Assembly (NCBI RefSeq): GCF_901709675.1
Contig: NC_051100.1
Span: forward strand, 13,498,286 to 13,562,285
Reading direction: 5' to 3'
Length of the DNA stretch: 64,000 nucleotides
From: Syngnathus acus
Lineage: Eukaryota > Chordata > Actinopteri > Syngnathiformes > Syngnathidae
A program made the position numbers and the translations under genes. Within the stretch, counting starts at the first letter, position 1. Every line of letters starts with the position of its first letter. This document shows, piece by piece, positions 12,134 to 33,974 of this stretch. Under the pieces are notes generated by a model. It searched no databases. It saw only the letters and a program-made list of their open reading frames with translations, and was not told where the DNA came from.

Positions 12134-12322
12134 TGTCATATACGGTAGTACATAGAATGTGGGTTGCGCCTGCGCGCATAGCAGGGTTATTACGGGAGCC
12201 TGGGGGAAGTTCATGTTGGCTGCACGGCCTGTGGAAAGGGAGTCGGGAAGTGGACGTTTGATGCCAATAAAAACGAGCGTGTTGCTCAAAGGTAGTTTGC
12301 CTCTATAAACGTTTTATTTACA
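12134..12322 (+). repeat. 3' LTR of gypsy element
   Basis: A 189-bp LTR, about 97 percent identical by eye to the 5' LTR, followed by target duplication GTATA (12323-12327). The preceding purine tract lies at about 12122-12133. Confidence 0.95.
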
Positions 12323-13015
<693 letters not shown>

Positions 13016-13086
13016 CCAATAGAAAAGCGTGTTTAGCCTTGCGCTTCTGTGATTGGTTGAGCGGAATTTAAAAACTATCTTTTGAA
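13016..13086 (+). promoter_or_regulatory. kif11 proximal promoter: two CCAAT boxes and CHR
   Basis: A CCAAT box at 13016-13020, an inverted one (ATTGG) at 13052-13056, 36 bp apart, and TTTGAA at 13081-13086. In vertebrate G2/M genes, paired CCAAT boxes (bound by NF-Y) at about 30-bp spacing followed by a CHR element (TTTGAA, bound by DREAM/MMB) is the standard arrangement (established knowledge). The position, about 350 bp upstream of the start codon of a mitotic kinesin, fits. The transcription start itself is inferred to be near 13110-13140. Confidence 0.75.
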
Positions 13087-13439
13087 ACTTTTGATGCCGT
13101 CTGAGCGCCATAACGTTCGTTTGCTGTGCTGTTCGCCAGGGACGGGATCGAATCCAACAGACCGTAACGAGCCAACAACAAACAAGCAAAACAGGTGTCG
13201 CAGCGAATCACTCGTGAAAAGCCTTCGGTAAATTTGGAGCTACTCTGTTTCAGGCTCGTGCGCTATCATCGCCGATGCTAAGTGTCGCAAGCGGTTAAAA
13301 AGTGGCTCCGTTAGCAAAGCAACTGGAGCCCATACATTGCACGTCTGTCTGCTGCTTAGTGAGCTGCTCCGTTGTCGTTTTAGAATAAAAACAAGACCTG
13401 TGTTTGCGAGGCATTAAGTTGTCTTGTGTCATCGCAGTC

Positions 13440-24564
<11,125 letters not shown>

Positions 24565-24643
24565 ATTTGGCCGTGTTGGCTTTTAGCTGCCCGTTAGCCT
24601 TCTCGTTCACCAATTAATCGTAGTCTGCTTTATAATCTGTCAA

Positions 24644-24649
24644 ATTAAA
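24644..24649 (+). terminator. kif11 polyadenylation signal (ATTAAA)
   Basis: An ATTAAA hexamer 80 bp after the kif11 stop codon, followed by a T/G-rich stretch. This is the first good signal downstream. Confidence 0.6.
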
Positions 24650-26128
24650 CATGGTTATGTGTTCTGTGGTTGTGCTTTTTGTTATGAAATGAGCAACAGT
24701 TGTACTGATATTCTATATATTATATATTCTCCCACGAAGAATGTGGGAGCCTCCCAGGGGAAGATTCCAAACTTGCGGATGTGCCAGTCAATACTGTGAT
24801 CCAAAAATGGGGGTGGTTGTGTAGTTATGGAACCAATTAGTCAAGGTACCACTGTATGTGAATTACTATCTTTGTACTGCCATTAAAATGTTAGTTTGAT
24901 GTTATAAGTACAAGTTTCTTAAGTGTACGCATAGATAAACTAGTGAAATGGTCTACTTCAATTTCGGGGCTTGTTTGCTCATGAACAAAAATGTTTGGCT
25001 TCACTTTATAAATTCTTAGTACTCCTTGAAAACTTTGGATAGTTTTGAAAGGGAATTTGTTGATCAGCTGAATAGATTTTAAATTCATCCCCTGTGAAAT
25101 GGTCCCAACAGGCATAAGTACTGTACTTAAATACTGAGATTAAAGAAAAACCTAAGGTTTTGAGGAAGGCATTGTCCAATAATGCTCATATTTGAACTAC
25201 AAGAATATAGAAGTGTAGTTTACAATCAATATGGAGTTCATCAGACATCTATTGATATGCACGTTGCACAATAAGTGTACATTGAAACTTCAGAAAAATC
25301 AAAGACAAAGTAAAGAAACGTAACACATTTGTACGTTTGAACGCCAGTAGGCACGGCTCCAGGAGCTCCTTCCGCTGAGAAAATAATTTCTAAAATCGAC
25401 GTGTTATTTTAGCTATTTTAACCTCAATTCAATGTTGTGTATTTTTTTCTTAGTATTATTTTTCTTATTTCAATTGAGTTTGCTGTTTTTAAACCGCAAG
25501 ATGCTCCAAGATAAGACCTGTCAACAAGTTGGTGCTGCCCTCGTCGCGCCAGATCGCAAATCGGCATTTACAAAACCAGGCAATGACCCTTTGTCCTTTA
25601 CAAGCTAGTACTAGCTAGAGTACTCATTGTTTGAATTGACGAATAAAATATTGTTGATATGAAAAAGACAACACACGTTTTAAATCAGGCATCGACACAG
25701 GCAGTCAGTTCGCTTCCTTCCCGTTGAACGGGTGAGTGGCTTAATTCTCCTTTGAGGAGTCGTCGTTTTTTGGGCCAAATAATACAAGCCAAGCCAATTT
25801 ATTCTCGAATTGCTGCTGTCTAGACTCGATTTGGGCGTTTGAAGTTCATTCCCGGGTGCCATCAGCAAGTTCGTGGGTTTGCTTTGGCTCTGTTATTACT
25901 TTCGCTTTTGACGGTGCTTCCTTGGTCGCGCCCAAGTGAGCGTGCGCCACGAAGTAGCTCTTCGGCCACATTAGCTGGAGTGTTAATCGTTTGGATTTCC
26001 GACCAAGCTGCTGCTGAAAGGGCGATCACGGACAACTAGAAAGCGCAGTTCCTGTTTGAGGTGGCACCGCCGCGCGGTTGTCTAATCGAAAATCAAGTCG
26101 GTTATTTTATTTCAATCGGCAGAAGAAC
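24650..26128. other. Intergenic, kif11 to CD58-like gene
   Basis: No open frame with recognisable features. Mostly AT-rich. The last few hundred bases presumably contain the promoter and 5' UTR of the Ig-domain gene, but I see no diagnostic element. Confidence 0.5.
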
Positions 26129-26905
26129 ATGAAGAGCCAGGTTTTTTGGTGTCTATTGTTGTGGTCACGGCTTGGCTGCGCTGTGGACGTGTACGTCGCT
26201 CTGGGGCAAACGCTGACTGTACGGCCTGAGCTTCAAGGCCCCATCAAGAGCTTAGAGTGGAAGCGGAACCGCAACCTTCTCGTCGAATGGGACGGAACGA
26301 GCGTCACGTCATACGACGACCGAGTCTCTTTAGACGTGAGCAACGGCGTGCTGAAGCTTGTGCCCGCGGTGGCGACGGACGCGGGCATTTTTACGCTGTC
26401 ATTGAACGCCATTCAGCACGATAAGGTCTTCGTCGTCAAGGTGATCAGACACGTACCTGAACCGGAAGTGCAGCCGAACCCTCTGGCGTGCTCCGAGAAA
26501 TTAAAGAACTGCACGCTGCACTGCGGTGGGAACACAAGCGGCGCCGAGCCTATCACGTATTCATGGAAAACCGAACCCGTAACGCAAATGACAGGACGGA
26601 ACTGGAACATCGACCGGACAAGCGACTCGATCAGGAGCTTCATTTGCATCATGCAAAACCCGTTGGGCCAGAAGGAGAGCCAAGCATTCCCCAATCCGTT
26701 CTACCGTGCTAAAGAAACTGAACCTGGCTTGGGAGCCGGTGAGATCGTGGGGGTGATCGTGGGCGTGATCGCGCTTGTGGGCGTGATGACCGCTTTGGTC
26801 TACTTGTGGCGCAAGAAACAAAGGAACGCAGAAATCAGCGAGCCCAACGGATCCGCGCGTGGTACTAACTTGGAAGCGTCAAAACCGCTACACAGCGACA
26901 CTTGA
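26129..26905 (+). CDS. Intronless CD58/CD48/CD2-like Ig receptor
   Basis: A 258-residue type I membrane protein in one uninterrupted frame. A signal peptide (residues 1-18, hydrophobic FWCLLLW) is followed by a first Ig domain (about 19-105) without cysteines and with W-K near residue 45, as in CD2/CD58 domain 1. The second domain (about 110-190) has four cysteines (121, 128, 132, 173), the two-disulfide pattern of CD2-family domain 2, and N-glycosylation sites at 127 and 135. A membrane helix spans about 204-226 and a short basic then polar tail of about 31 residues has no tyrosine motif. The start was chosen at 26129 because the upstream in-frame ATG (26078) would put a basic stretch before the signal peptide. 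CD2-family genes normally have separate exons for the leader and each domain, so absence of introns is odd. Neighbouring slc22a15 fits the human CD58/SLC22A15 region. Family level is firm; which member is not. Confidence 0.8.
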   Translation: MKSQVFWCLLLWSRLGCAVDVYVALGQTLTVRPELQGPIKSLEWKRNRNLLVEWDGTSVTSYDDRVSLDVSNGVLKLVPAVATDAGIFTLSLNAIQHDKVFVVKVIRHVPEPEVQPNPLACSEKLKNCTLHCGGNTSGAEPITYSWKTEPVTQMTGRNWNIDRTSDSIRSFICIMQNPLGQKESQAFPNPFYRAKETEPGLGAGEIVGVIVGVIALVGVMTALVYLWRKKQRNAEISEPNGSARGTNLEASKPLHSDT

Positions 26906-27236
26906 CCGGTGTGGTTGCCAGGACAACACAAGGACTTGATCGGGACTTCCAATCCAAGCGCAGCCGCCACAGAGACGGATGTCGACCTTTCCTTTGACCG
27001 CTTTAAGACTTTCTACTGGCATGAAGATGAAACTCACACAACTTGAATATGTCAGTTGTGACACACAGGAAGTCAAATGTAATCAACTGCGCTCTGCTAT
27101 GTCTTCTTACATTTAGAGCTTCTGTTTGCTTGTGAAAGAACGCTTGCTCTGCTTTAAGTTTTGAGGGCTATCAAATGTTTCTATTAGTTAATCCCAGTGT
27201 GACTTGTCATCTATGTGTCAAACATTTCCCCCTCAA

Positions 27237-27242
27237 AATAAA
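27237..27242 (+). terminator. Polyadenylation signal after CD58-like gene
   Basis: AATAAA 332 bp after the stop codon. A second one (AATAAA at about 27822) lies further on and could be an alternative. Confidence 0.6.
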
Positions 27243-28998
27243 GTATTCAGTTGAGTTCAAAGCTCCCCCTAAGGCCCTGAATTTGGATCTACACAACTGT
27301 TCTGTCTTTATGTACTTGGAATTAGCATTCTCTTTTTTGCAGAGAAATGAAGGGGGTGTGTGTGTGTGTGTGTGTGTGTGTGAAGAGCAGCAGGAGGAAA
27401 ACAACCTAGAACCCAGCCAAAGGTGATCGCCAAGGCCGAAAGACGAGATGGAAAACACCCCCCACACACACCGAATCACCCATAATCCGCACCCACCCCC
27501 ACAGAACCAGCTCTCACCGAACCAGCACCCACTCCCATGGAATCAAACTCTCCTGTGAACTTGCCACACCCCCTGACTCATCACCCATCAAACTCGGCCC
27601 ACACTGGCATGTGCAACTGAATGTAAGCTGACCAAAGAACCTTGAACGTTGCCTTTTCTGAATGGAGACTTTCTGCTCTTGAGCATGGTCGCACAAAAGG
27701 CCCAGCGCTGTATTGTTCTTTCCTGAAAACAGAGCTTTCTTAACAATTGTGACTGAACTCAACTAACCTGTGTAAGTCTAAATTTTGTTTCGGTGTCTTA
27801 GCCTTTTCCTAAAACTGAAGAAATAAAACGAGCACGCCTTTTCTTTATTTCCCGGTCACGTCGACTCTGGAGCTATACGTGTAGCTCGCTAGTTTAATGT
27901 AACTTAGCGCTTTGTCCATGAATAAAATTTGCATTGATTTGCATTGTTTGATTTCCTCATCATGGAAAATGCTAGAAGAAATGCATAAGAGCGACAACGA
28001 AAGAGAGACTGAGGAAGTGTGTGACTAAGTATATCTGATGCTATTCCAATCCGACACTGAGGAGGTGGTTTCAGTGCACAGGAGGAAGATGAAGATGGCT
28101 CTGTGACTTTTACTGGTATTTTTTTTTAACCAGCCCTGTTAGTGCTGTGCTACCGTGTTGCTGTTTTGTTACCGCCGCGTCTCAGTGACTTTTACCGGTA
28201 TGTTTTTTTTATCCAGCCCTATTAGTGCAGTGTTACTTCCGTGTTGCTGCGGTATTACTGCCGCGTTACAGGCAGTGTTTGGAAAGAAATGGTATGTTAT
28301 TAAAACTTTAAAAAGGCTTTCTGTGTACCGTCTTTCTTTGTTAATAACTCGCGTGCACATGCAGCTTGGGGCTTATTTATGAAAAAAAAAAAGAAACTTC
28401 CCCTAATTTTTGCTCGTGCGGCTCATCATCAGGTGCGGCTTACAGTCCAGAAATTACGGAACATACTGTTTATGTAGGACATATCAAATAAACAATACAA
28501 TCTGCTCGGCCAAACACAAGCGGAAAACAAAATAAACATCACTCTCTTGTGGGCTTTTGTTAGCCCCTTCTGCCACTCAGCGCTGGAGCCTGTTTTAATT
28601 CTAAAGCCATTGCTGTCCTTGTTTTATCACCCGAGGCCTTTTTGTGCATGTCCCCAACAGCTTCTACAAAGATGAACTCGATGGACATCGGGCACCACCC
28701 ATTGTTGACCTTGGGATTACTCTGTAAAGAAACATGAAAAAAACGATTACCTACAAAACAAATGTTCAAAAAATGTCAGTCGCACATTTTGAATATGAAG
28801 CAATTGCACACGAATGAGCAGACAGGTTTTTTTCTCCATTTACCAGTGCTAACAAAGCAGTCTTCTTGATGGCCCTCTTTGCATGAGTCACACCACCACG
28901 CATATTGTGTAGAGTCTACAATAGAAGAAAATGTCAACATTGAGAGCAGTTACGCCACCACATCGTAAGGCTTCACTTTTGTCTTTTATAATCTACAG
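27243..28998. other. Intergenic with GT repeat and an 80-bp tandem duplication
   Basis: Contains a GT repeat (about 27355-27382) and a tandem duplication at about 28105-28270, where a unit starting gtgacttttac(t/c)ggtat and ending near tacc/ttac(c)gccgcg is repeated once. Splice-like blocks on the minus strand at 28560-28720 and 28843-28917 do not join in one frame, so I do not call a gene. Confidence 0.5.
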
Positions 28999-29552
28999 CA
29001 GTGGTCCCCAACCACCGGGCCGCGGACCGGTACCGGTCCGTGGGTCACTTGGTACCGGGCCGCCAAGCCGCACAGAATATTTTTTTTTTTTTTATCGACG
29101 ATCAATTAATTCAGGTCAAGACACTCGTCCCGGTCACGTGACATGTTTCCCCAGTCGAGCCCGCAAAGCTAATATGTGGCGACAGGCTAACTAACCAGGC
29201 AATGAAGCATTCAAAACTGCTTCAACACATGGAGACCAAGCATCCTGCAATAAAAGACAAACCTTAATCACTTCGGGTGTCATTGTCTCCGATTACATCT
29301 AGATGGGACCGGCTCGTTTCTGAGAAACAAACTCAGTGCTCCCACTGATTCAACGCAATGGTGAGTTTTATTTTTGTCATTTGTACTTGGTTTTATGTCA
29401 GTCGTATCATTTTATTTCATCGTATTTATATATTTATTATAAATGTATTATTTATTTATATAAATGTATTATTTATTTATATAAATGCCGGTCCGCGAAA
29501 ATATTTCTGACATGTAACCGGTCCGTGGCGCAAAAAAGGTTGGGGACCACTG
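28999..29552. mobile_element. hAT MITE
   Basis: Termini CAGTGGTCCCCAACC and GGTTGGGGACCACTG are exact inverted repeats. A perfect 8-bp duplication ATCTACAG flanks them (28991-28998 and 29553-29560). Non-coding. Confidence 0.95.
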
Positions 29553-30254
29553 ATCTACAGTACAGATGTCAAACTAATCATACCTGTCCATGGTCTTCTT
29601 GGAAACATGCATGTCTTCAAATGGCCCCCCCAAACACAAGGCCGCTTTGCAATCTGTACATAACAAATTATGAACAGTGTCTCACAAGAGTGGAATTACT
29701 TTGGGCCAAAATTAAATCAGTGGTTCTTAACCTGGGTTCGATCGAACCCTCGGTGTTTGGTGAGTTGGTCTCAGGAGTTCGGCAGAGCCTCCACTGCGGA
29801 GGTCCGAACACACCTGATTTATCGTGTAAATTCATGATGACGCATATCTGAACTGGTCTCACAAAGGTAACACCAGAAGTCACACTGATTTGCAGGTATG
29901 TACAGAGGAGCCTCGGTTTTCGACCACAATCTGTTCCAGAAGGCTGTTCGAGAAGTGAATCGTTCGAATTCCGAATCATGTTTTCCCATTACAAATAATG
30001 GGGAAAAGAAATCCTTCCCAAGCAAAAAAAAAAAAAAAAAAAAACGCCTTTTTTAAGCATTTTATCATTTGCGCATTTTTGTCCGATCGCGCAACTGCAG
30101 CGCACCGGCGAACGCGCAACCGTAGCGCGTCGCCGACCGCGCAACTGCACCGCGCTGGTTGCATTATTGTGACAGAGCCGTCGCTGAAATTTAGAAAATA
30201 TTTTTAAAGTCTTGATGTACTTTCCAAAATTTAAGTGGACCTCAGTGCGCAGGG

Positions 30255-30533
30255 CAGAGGCGTAGCCAGGAATTTTTCCAGTAGGGGCGCACGCCCACAG
30301 GAAAAAAAATCGAACATCACCCACGCCGTTCGCTGATCGCTAAAACAACATCCGGGTCCGGGAGGCAAACGGTGAATGGATAACATCGCGCACATAGAAT
30401 AGCGCAAGCACATTCGCGCAAGACCGAAAGAAAAAAACGGCATGAAAATGAAGAATCGAAAAAGCTAGATTTTTTTCAACCGGGGCGCAGGGAGTCCTAA
30501 CCGGGGCGCCGCCCCGGCTTGGCTACGCCTCTG
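30255..30533. mobile_element. hAT MITE, third nesting level
   Basis: Termini CAGAGGCGTAGCCAGG and CTTGGCTACGCCTCTG are inverted. A perfect 8-bp duplication GCGCAGGG flanks them (30247-30254 and 30534-30541). Non-coding. Confidence 0.93.
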
Positions 30534-30852
30534 GCGCAGGGAGCTTAATTTTGTGCGATCGCGCAACTGCAGCGCACCACCGAATGCGCACCGTAGTGCG
30601 CCGCCGACCGCGCAACTGCACCGCGCTGGTCGCATTATTGTGACAGAGCAGTCACTAAAATTCAGAAAATGTTTTTAAAGTCCTAATGGACTTTCCAAAA
30701 TTTAAGTGGACCTCAGTGCGCAGGGAGCTTAATTTGGTCCGATCGCGCAACCGCAGCGCGCCAGGCGCTCACTGTCGCATTGCTTTAGGAGCGTCTTTGT
30801 GTTTTAGGATGGCTTTACTGCTCCCACTTGCTTCCTTTGGAGGCATGATTAG

Positions 30853-31625
30853 TAGGGGTGTAACGATTCATCGATACACATCGATTAATCGATATAATGC
30901 CCTACGATTTATTGGCATCGATGCTAAACGTAAACATCGATTTATATCGCCGTGTTTGACCTCGGACATTAGACGCGACTTTATTTTGAAATCCAGTTCA
31001 TCGTTGCTTGCTTCCTCTTTCCGGGAGCAGTACGCGGCGTGTTGTGTGTTGTGAGCAGAGCAGGCACGTGAAAGGGGAGCCGACAACTACGCGGCTCCTG
31101 GGCTGGTGCTATGGCTAGTGTCCAAGAAGACGAGGAAATTCGCTCCCCTTTGGGCTTCAAGTCATTCGTTTGGAAGCACTTTGGATTCCAAAGAAAAAAT
31201 GGCTCAACGGACAATTAAAATTATTGTAAATAAATAGTTCAGTAATGCACTTTAAAGTTAATGGTATTACAAAAAAAGAAAGAATATTCATTTTTCTTTA
31301 CTTATATAAGAAAAAATATAGGAATTTGATCAAGTTCAGTGTTAAAATAAGCACTTTGTATACTACAATACTCTTGTAATTTCCTAAATAAAGAGTTTGC
31401 AGTACCTTGTTGATTTTGCGTATGAATTGTTATAAATCAGGATATTGTTCTATATTTTTTATTTAAAAAAAATAAAATAAATAAAAATATCGATCGTGGA
31501 GCACTAGATCGTGATGTATCGTGAATGAATCACAGCAGGCTTTAAGATATCGGCAAATATCGTATCGTGATTCTTTGTATCGATATGATATCGTATCGTG
31601 ACAAAACCCGCGATTTACACCCCTA
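30853..31625. mobile_element. hAT MITE, third nesting level
   Basis: Termini TAGGGGTGTAACGATTC and GATTTACACCCCTA, rich in ATCGAT motifs. A perfect 8-bp duplication ATGATTAG flanks it (30845-30852 and 31626-31633). A second copy is at 35455-36024. Confidence 0.93.
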
Positions 31626-32039
31626 ATGATTAGAGTTGATGCAATCCTCAGAGTAACGAGAATGTAATAACGAAGGGAGTCAGTTGGCATGCAGGTCCTC
31701 TCGGCTCATCTCGCGAGGTTCGACAACCGAATTTCATCCGACATCCGAAGCAAAAAAATCTCGAATTATTTGTTCGAATACCGATTTGTTCCAGAACCGG
31801 GACGTTCGAAAACCGAGGCTCCACTGTAATTTGTTGCGAGGTCATGCATTGTGTTGGTTTTGTTCTTTGAACAAGGTGATGTTCATGCACGGCTCATTTT
31901 GTGCATCAGTAAAAAACATCCATGTCTTGAATTTTAAAAAAAATTAAATATTTTTCACTAAAGAGGGGTCCGACGAATGCGCGTATGAAACTGGTTGGGT
32001 TCGGTACCTCCAACAAGGTTAAGAACCACTGATTTAAAT

Positions 32040-33402
32040 GAACCATTTCCAATTATAAACTTTGCCCTGTTTGAAAAAAAATGATGGCACTCGGTCTGTG
32101 CCTTTGAATGTGGTACAGTTTAATTTGGCTGTTGTACATATCCAATAACGTTATTTTAAAATAGTACTGTGTAGAAATAAAATTGCTTGTTCTAGTTGTT
32201 ATCCAAATGATGAAAATGTACAGGGTAAACCTGGTTTTTATTTTGCACTTTGACATCAGCCCCGGTTTCCGGAGTGTGAAAGACAAGGCAATGAATGACG
32301 ATATTGAAGATTGCAATTACAACATACGCTTTTTGCATATGCTCGACAATAGCTAAGCATACATAAGTATGTATGTTCAAACCACCAATAACATATCAAT
32401 TTCCGAAGATAACACAAGGCAGTTGAGATTACTTCTACAATCAAGAATAATTCTACAATCAATCTGTACCTTGTGGAGTTCGGTCAGTTTTTAATACAGA
32501 TGCTCCTCTTTCTCCAGGCTTAGAGTCTGTGTTGTTAAAGGGAAAAAAGAACATGTCTTATTTGACAATTCACCCATTAACCGCTGTTAATCACATTACA
32601 CAACACAATTTTAACTTTTGAACTTAGAGTTCCAAGCCCTGTTGAGCGTAAAACAAAGTTAGGTGCACATTTTAATGACATCAGCAGATAAAAACATATC
32701 TTTTCACGTGCCACTCCTTGAGCTAAATCTGGAGTCACAAATCACTACATGGGTAAAAAAGGGAAATTACATCTTTGCCATGCCATCAGAAAATCTCAAA
32801 TTTGCCATCATCTCAAAGCTCATCCGGAGTGAATGGTTTTGTAACTTTTTTGTACCCCTGGGTTTTAACATCATTGCCATGCCATCAGAAAATCTCAAAT
32901 TTGTGATCTATACTTACAGTTTGATCTGTTTTTTTTATTTTTATAATAGCATCGCGATTTTTGAAAGCGAGCTGGTGACATCTGCAAAAGCAATGCCATT
33001 ATTTACATTAGTTTTGAATTCAAATATGAATTGCAAATGCATACAGCATAACCTTTTGTCAAAAATAAAATTTACTTTTTAAATGTAGGTTACTCATACA
33101 GTTATAAACTTTCAAAAATACTTAATTCACTTTAGATTTTATTTACTTTAGAAAACCACTACATACAATATGCATCGACATGAAAGAAACTTTTTGGAAT
33201 ATGAAGCAAATTTACTTTTGTGTCAGAAGCTCTTCTCTTCCAAATGATAAAACACCCCTAGGGGTGCGAGAATGCTTCCTAGGGGGTGCGAGGATACCCT
33301 GGGGGAAATTTACAATTTTTCGGGGATAATGGTCGGGTAACCGAAAAAAGTGTAAAATTCTGGAAATCAAGAAGTCATTGTATTAAAGTTAAAGTTAAAA
33401 GT
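32040..33402. other. Intergenic, no gene recognised
   Basis: AT-rich. A phrase of about 29 bp (starting ttgccatgccatcagaaaat) occurs twice at about 32775 and 32875, a local duplication. No coding signal. Confidence 0.5.
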
Positions 33403-33704
33403 TAAAGTCCCAATGATCGTCACACACACACCTGGGTGTGGTGAAATTTGTCCTCTGCATTTAACCCATCCCGGTGTGATTTTAATCCATCCCCTGGGGG
33501 AGAGGGGAGCAGTGAGCAGCAGCGGCGCCGCGCTCGGGAATCAGTTGGTGATCTAACCCCCCAATTCCAACCCTTACTGGTGAGTGCCAAGCAGGGAGGG
33601 AATGGGTCCCATTTTTATAGTCTTTGGTATGACCCGGCCGGGGTTTGAACCCACAACCTTCCAGTCTCAGGGCGGACACTCTACCACTAGCCCACTGAGC
33701 TGGT
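33403..33704 (-). mobile_element. SINE copy (second family)
   Basis: Minus-strand copy of the SINE at 34878-35171, with the tRNA-like head at its right edge (..ccactgagctgg). It sits inside a hAT remnant whose right terminus is at 33843. Confidence 0.88.
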
Positions 33705-33843
33705 ATTAATTGGCATTAGGGATAATGCTAATTAAGCCTTATAGCTGTGAAGTAAATTATAATAATTATTTAGGGTTAGGGGTGCGAGAACTGGTTGGTG
33801 AATTGAATGGGGTGCGAACAAGGAAAAAGGTTAAGAACCACTG
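33705..33843. mobile_element. Right end of a hAT element near slc22a15 start
   Basis: Ends GGTTAAGAACCACTG at 33843, the same terminus as the element ending at 32031. Its left terminus is not identifiable; related sequence (gggtgcgagaatgc) occurs at about 33260. It stops 131 bp upstream of the slc22a15 start codon. Confidence 0.7.
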
Positions 33844-33974
33844 CCGGGCAACAGTCGTCGACTTAAACTCCAACAAAAGCGCGGGTAAACTCTACTTCTT
33901 TGAAGCTAACCCGGAAGTGCTCGTCGTCGTACCTCTTGTTTGTTTCATCATCTTTGCTGCAGCTGTCTATCGGG

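Larger units (their letters stand above)
6302..12322 (+). mobile_element. Gypsy-type (Ty3) LTR retrotransposon, defective, complete ends
   Basis: Two near-identical LTRs (6302-6491 and 12134-12322, TG...CA) bound an internal region with gag, protease, reverse transcriptase, RNase H and integrase remnants in the Ty3/gypsy order. A 5-bp duplication GTATA flanks the whole (6297-6301 and 12323-12327). A likely primer-binding site (TGGTGTCGGAAGT, 7896-7908) follows the 5' LTR once the nested hAT is removed, and a purine tract aaaaggggggga lies just before the 3' LTR. I count about five substitutions and one indel between the LTRs. The coding region is broken by frameshifts, a deletion in RNase H and three insertions (hAT at 6493-7889, repeat at about 8401-8815, repeat at about 10709-10925), so it cannot move by itself. 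Confidence 0.95.
29903..31826. mobile_element. TA-flanked DNA transposon (Tigger/mariner-like MITE), nested
   Basis: Termini CAGAGGAGCCTCGGTTTTCG and CGAAAACCGAGGCTCCACTG are inverted, flanked by TA (29901-29902 and 31827-31828). The interior has GCGCAACTGCAGCGCACC-type repeats like those in the element at 41518-42092. It is itself interrupted by the elements at 30255-30533 and 30853-31625. Non-coding. Confidence 0.85.
29718..32031. mobile_element. hAT-type element hosting further insertions
   Basis: It starts CAGTGGTTCTTAACC and ends GGTTAAGAACCACTG. The flanking 8 bp are AATTAAAT and ATTTAAAT (29710-29717 and 32032-32039), a one-mismatch duplication. Nearly all of its present length is a nested TA-flanked element (29903-31826). 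The same terminal sequence is seen at 33827-33843. Confidence 0.9.

Noticed and set aside
28560-32530. Minus-strand splice-like blocks (28560-28720, 28843-28917, 29582-29651, 32480-32530) with open frames such as CPMSIEFIFVEAVGD
   Set aside because: I tried to join them; no single set of phases avoids stops, I recognise no family, and transposons fill the gaps. Could be a decayed gene, but not supported.
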